A DNA stretch of 64,000 bases. Origin: Hygrophila difformis. Its lineage: Eukaryota; Streptophyta; Magnoliopsida; Lamiales; Acanthaceae. Shown piece by piece: positions 62,101 through 64,000 of this stretch (position 1 is its first letter; every line of letters starts with the position of its first letter). The notes under the pieces were generated by a model that saw nothing but the letters and a program-made list of their open reading frames with translations, ran no database searches and was not told the origin of the DNA. Both the position numbers and the translations under genes were made by a program. Location of the stretch: NCBI GenBank assembly GCA_030278955.1, contig JAOANR010000005.1:34351105-34415104 (forward strand), read 5' to 3'.

Positions 62101-64000
62101 TGTAACACCCCGGTTTTGATAACCCAGGCCGGGATGTCCCCGCCACACCTCCCTAGCAAGACACGACTTCTTCGAGCTTGCTAGAGAGATGCAAGGCTAT
62201 GATTTTTCAGAATTTAAAACATTTCAAACAGCCCATTCAATAATAGATAATAAAAATCATTACATAGTAGTATCTAAGTTGCAACGGAATGTAATACTTA
62301 AATATAGATATAGCAGCGGAAATATAAATAGGGCCAACATGGCCAAAACACGGGTTAAACAGGTCCGTTATGCAATTCACAATTAAAAACAAGGAATAAC
62401 TATCCCCAAAAGTCCAATGTATGCTATGCTCATATGTGAGCCTCATACTCTGAAAAGAAAAAGAGAAAAATGGTTTTGGTCAGCATAAACGTACTAAGTA
62501 AGTTAATACATAGCATATGATCAAGGGGTTTCAAAGCCATTAATTAATTTAACAAAAGAATTGAGTGATCTTAAGCAACATGGTAGACAACATCTAAGTT
62601 AATTCGGCTAGCTAAGAAGATTAGATTGCACAAATTAAAAACATGGATTCCAAATGATCATAATATAACTTCGCAAATTAAATAAGTAAAAGGCATAATT
62701 TAAAAACACACAATTTAATAAGGATTTCCTTCAGGTCTTTTAGTTTCTTCCCGTTACTACCAATCAAGGTCCAACTAATTTCTCATATGTCTCATATCTC
62801 AAGTTTATATATCAATTGCCATTCGGCAAGCTTTATATATCAATTGCCATTTAGCAAGCTTTATATATATATATATCAATTGCCATTCGGCAAGCCTTAT
62901 CTATCAATTGCCATTTGGCAAGCTTTATCTATCAATTGCCATTCGGCAACCCTTATATATCAATTGCCATTCGGCAAGCTTTATTTATGTGTATTTCACC
63001 CACCCTAGGTTCACGGGATTATTGAAAATATTATTTTATTAATATATAAAATAATTTTGGTGTTCTTCCCAAAACTCTCAATTTCGCCCAACGTATTAAA
63101 CGTGTTCGTCACTGTCTACGCCTTTCTCATTTAAAAATCCAATTCGATGCCAAAAATTCTAAAAATTTAACATTAGCTCGACAACACAATAAGGAATAAG
63201 TTTAGTGTTTTAAGTTTTTCGATCCGACTTGAGGAAACGAGTCAAATTTAAAGATCCTTCACAGAAATATAATCTGTCCGGATTCAGACTTGTCATAGTT
63301 TAGAAAATGGGTTTTTCGACATAGCAAATGAATTCTAAACGCTCTGAAATTTTACAGGCATGCCTTTAACTATATTATCTACAACTTTTATTTAGAACTT
63401 GAAGTCTAATTCTCATCGGATCAGTGGTTAATATTTGGATCAAGTTCAAAACTAATTTCTGTCAGCTTTTATGAGTTCGGTAAGAACGCAGATTGGTTCA
63501 GTTCATATTCGGGGGTTCAAATCTCGATGAAAATTTATGAAATTTTACAGACATATTCATGACTTATAGATCTACACATTTCATGTTCAGCTCAAGTCCT
63601 AATTCAGCCTATATATAGTGTCAAAATCGCCAAGAAGATCGAAACATGAATCTGTCTCCATTTCAAGATTTGATTTTTATGCAGGTTCGTCTAGGCCAGA
63701 TTTCAGGTATCAAAACATAACGAAAAATTATGAAACTTTTACAAAACCCAGATCCAAGTCTTAGAAACACTATTTATGTTTTGAGTTTTTCCATTTGAGC
63801 ATTTTAAATGGTTCGAAAAATTTGTACAAAACTGTTGCGCACGTGTAGACAGATTTTATTAGGGTTTCGTGTTAAATCCTTTCGTTTGGTTAATTTTTAG
63901 TCTCCCAAAACCACAAGTAAGTATTAACTTACATAAAATTGGTTCTCCGGCTCGTCTAGTTTGATGTCGTGGTTTCCGGTTTCTCCGTTAGTCTCCTAGA
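62101..64000 (+). repeat. Fourth TGTAACACCC-family LTR, runs off the window
   Basis: Starts TGTAACACCCCGGTTTTGAT and follows the copy at 38495 through CACCTCCCTAGCAAGACACG, AGAGATGCAAGGCTATG and the short tandem array. The right end is outside the window, so whether it is a solo LTR or the 5' LTR of a full element cannot be told. It inserted into the Copia remnant. Confidence 0.8.
62812..62985. repeat. Short tandem array in the fourth LTR
   Basis: Five to six units of 28-30 bp built on ATCAATTGCCATTCGGCAAG then CTTTATAT, the counterpart of 39163-39360 but diverged in sequence. A short TATATATA expansion lies at about 62863-62875. Confidence 0.85.

Overview
This is plant nuclear DNA, most likely from a eudicot. 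The evidence is a 24-exon gene with AT-rich introns, a second three-exon plant gene, tRNA-iMet-primed LTR retrotransposons, Stowaway-type MITEs with CTCCCTCCGTCC ends, and tRNA-derived SINEs. No tRNA, rRNA, CRISPR or bacterial-style operon was seen. All exon joins were worked out by hand from reading frame, GT/AG sites and remembered family sequence.

Left and middle (about 3.0-33.3 kb, minus strand): one gene occupies almost half of the window. It is a SMARCAL1/HARP-type SNF2 annealing helicase (plant CHR18), rebuilt here as 24 in-frame exons giving 693 aa. Its introns hold most of the left-hand repeats: Stowaway MITEs (one nested in another), SINEs, a hAT element with a perfect 8-bp target duplication, and a 14.2-kb intron 6. 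That intron contains a complete, very young Ty3/Gypsy element (15276-23376, antisense to the gene) and a decayed Copia element. A probable promoter and leader exon lie near 32.9-33.3 kb. A decayed Copia gag piece and small hAT/MITE elements lie at 0-2.8 kb.

33.3-48.3 kb is a repeat block: a Mutator-like foldback with 10-bp duplications, a poly-C flanked hairpin, a 1.2-kb foldback split by a 2.5-kb solo LTR, and a triple nest (non-autonomous LTR element > solo LTR > solo LTR of the same family).

48.5-49.6 kb carries a complete desiccation-related PCC13-62-like gene (316 aa, ferritin-like). The retroelement LTR ends only about 180 bp upstream of its ATG, and two ABRE-like motifs survive in that gap.

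49.6-64 kb: a SINE with a 17-bp duplication, a hAT element, a second intact copy of the same Gypsy family on the minus strand (51718-59873) with identical LTRs, a Stowaway, a second Mutator-like foldback, another SINE, a Copia integrase remnant, and a further member of the solo-LTR family running off the window end.

The two Gypsy elements are probably CRM-like chromoviruses. Their single gag-pol ORF (1726 aa) reads through the polypurine tract and ends inside the 3' LTR, so each LTR carries the last 68 codons. Both copies look coding-competent and recently active.
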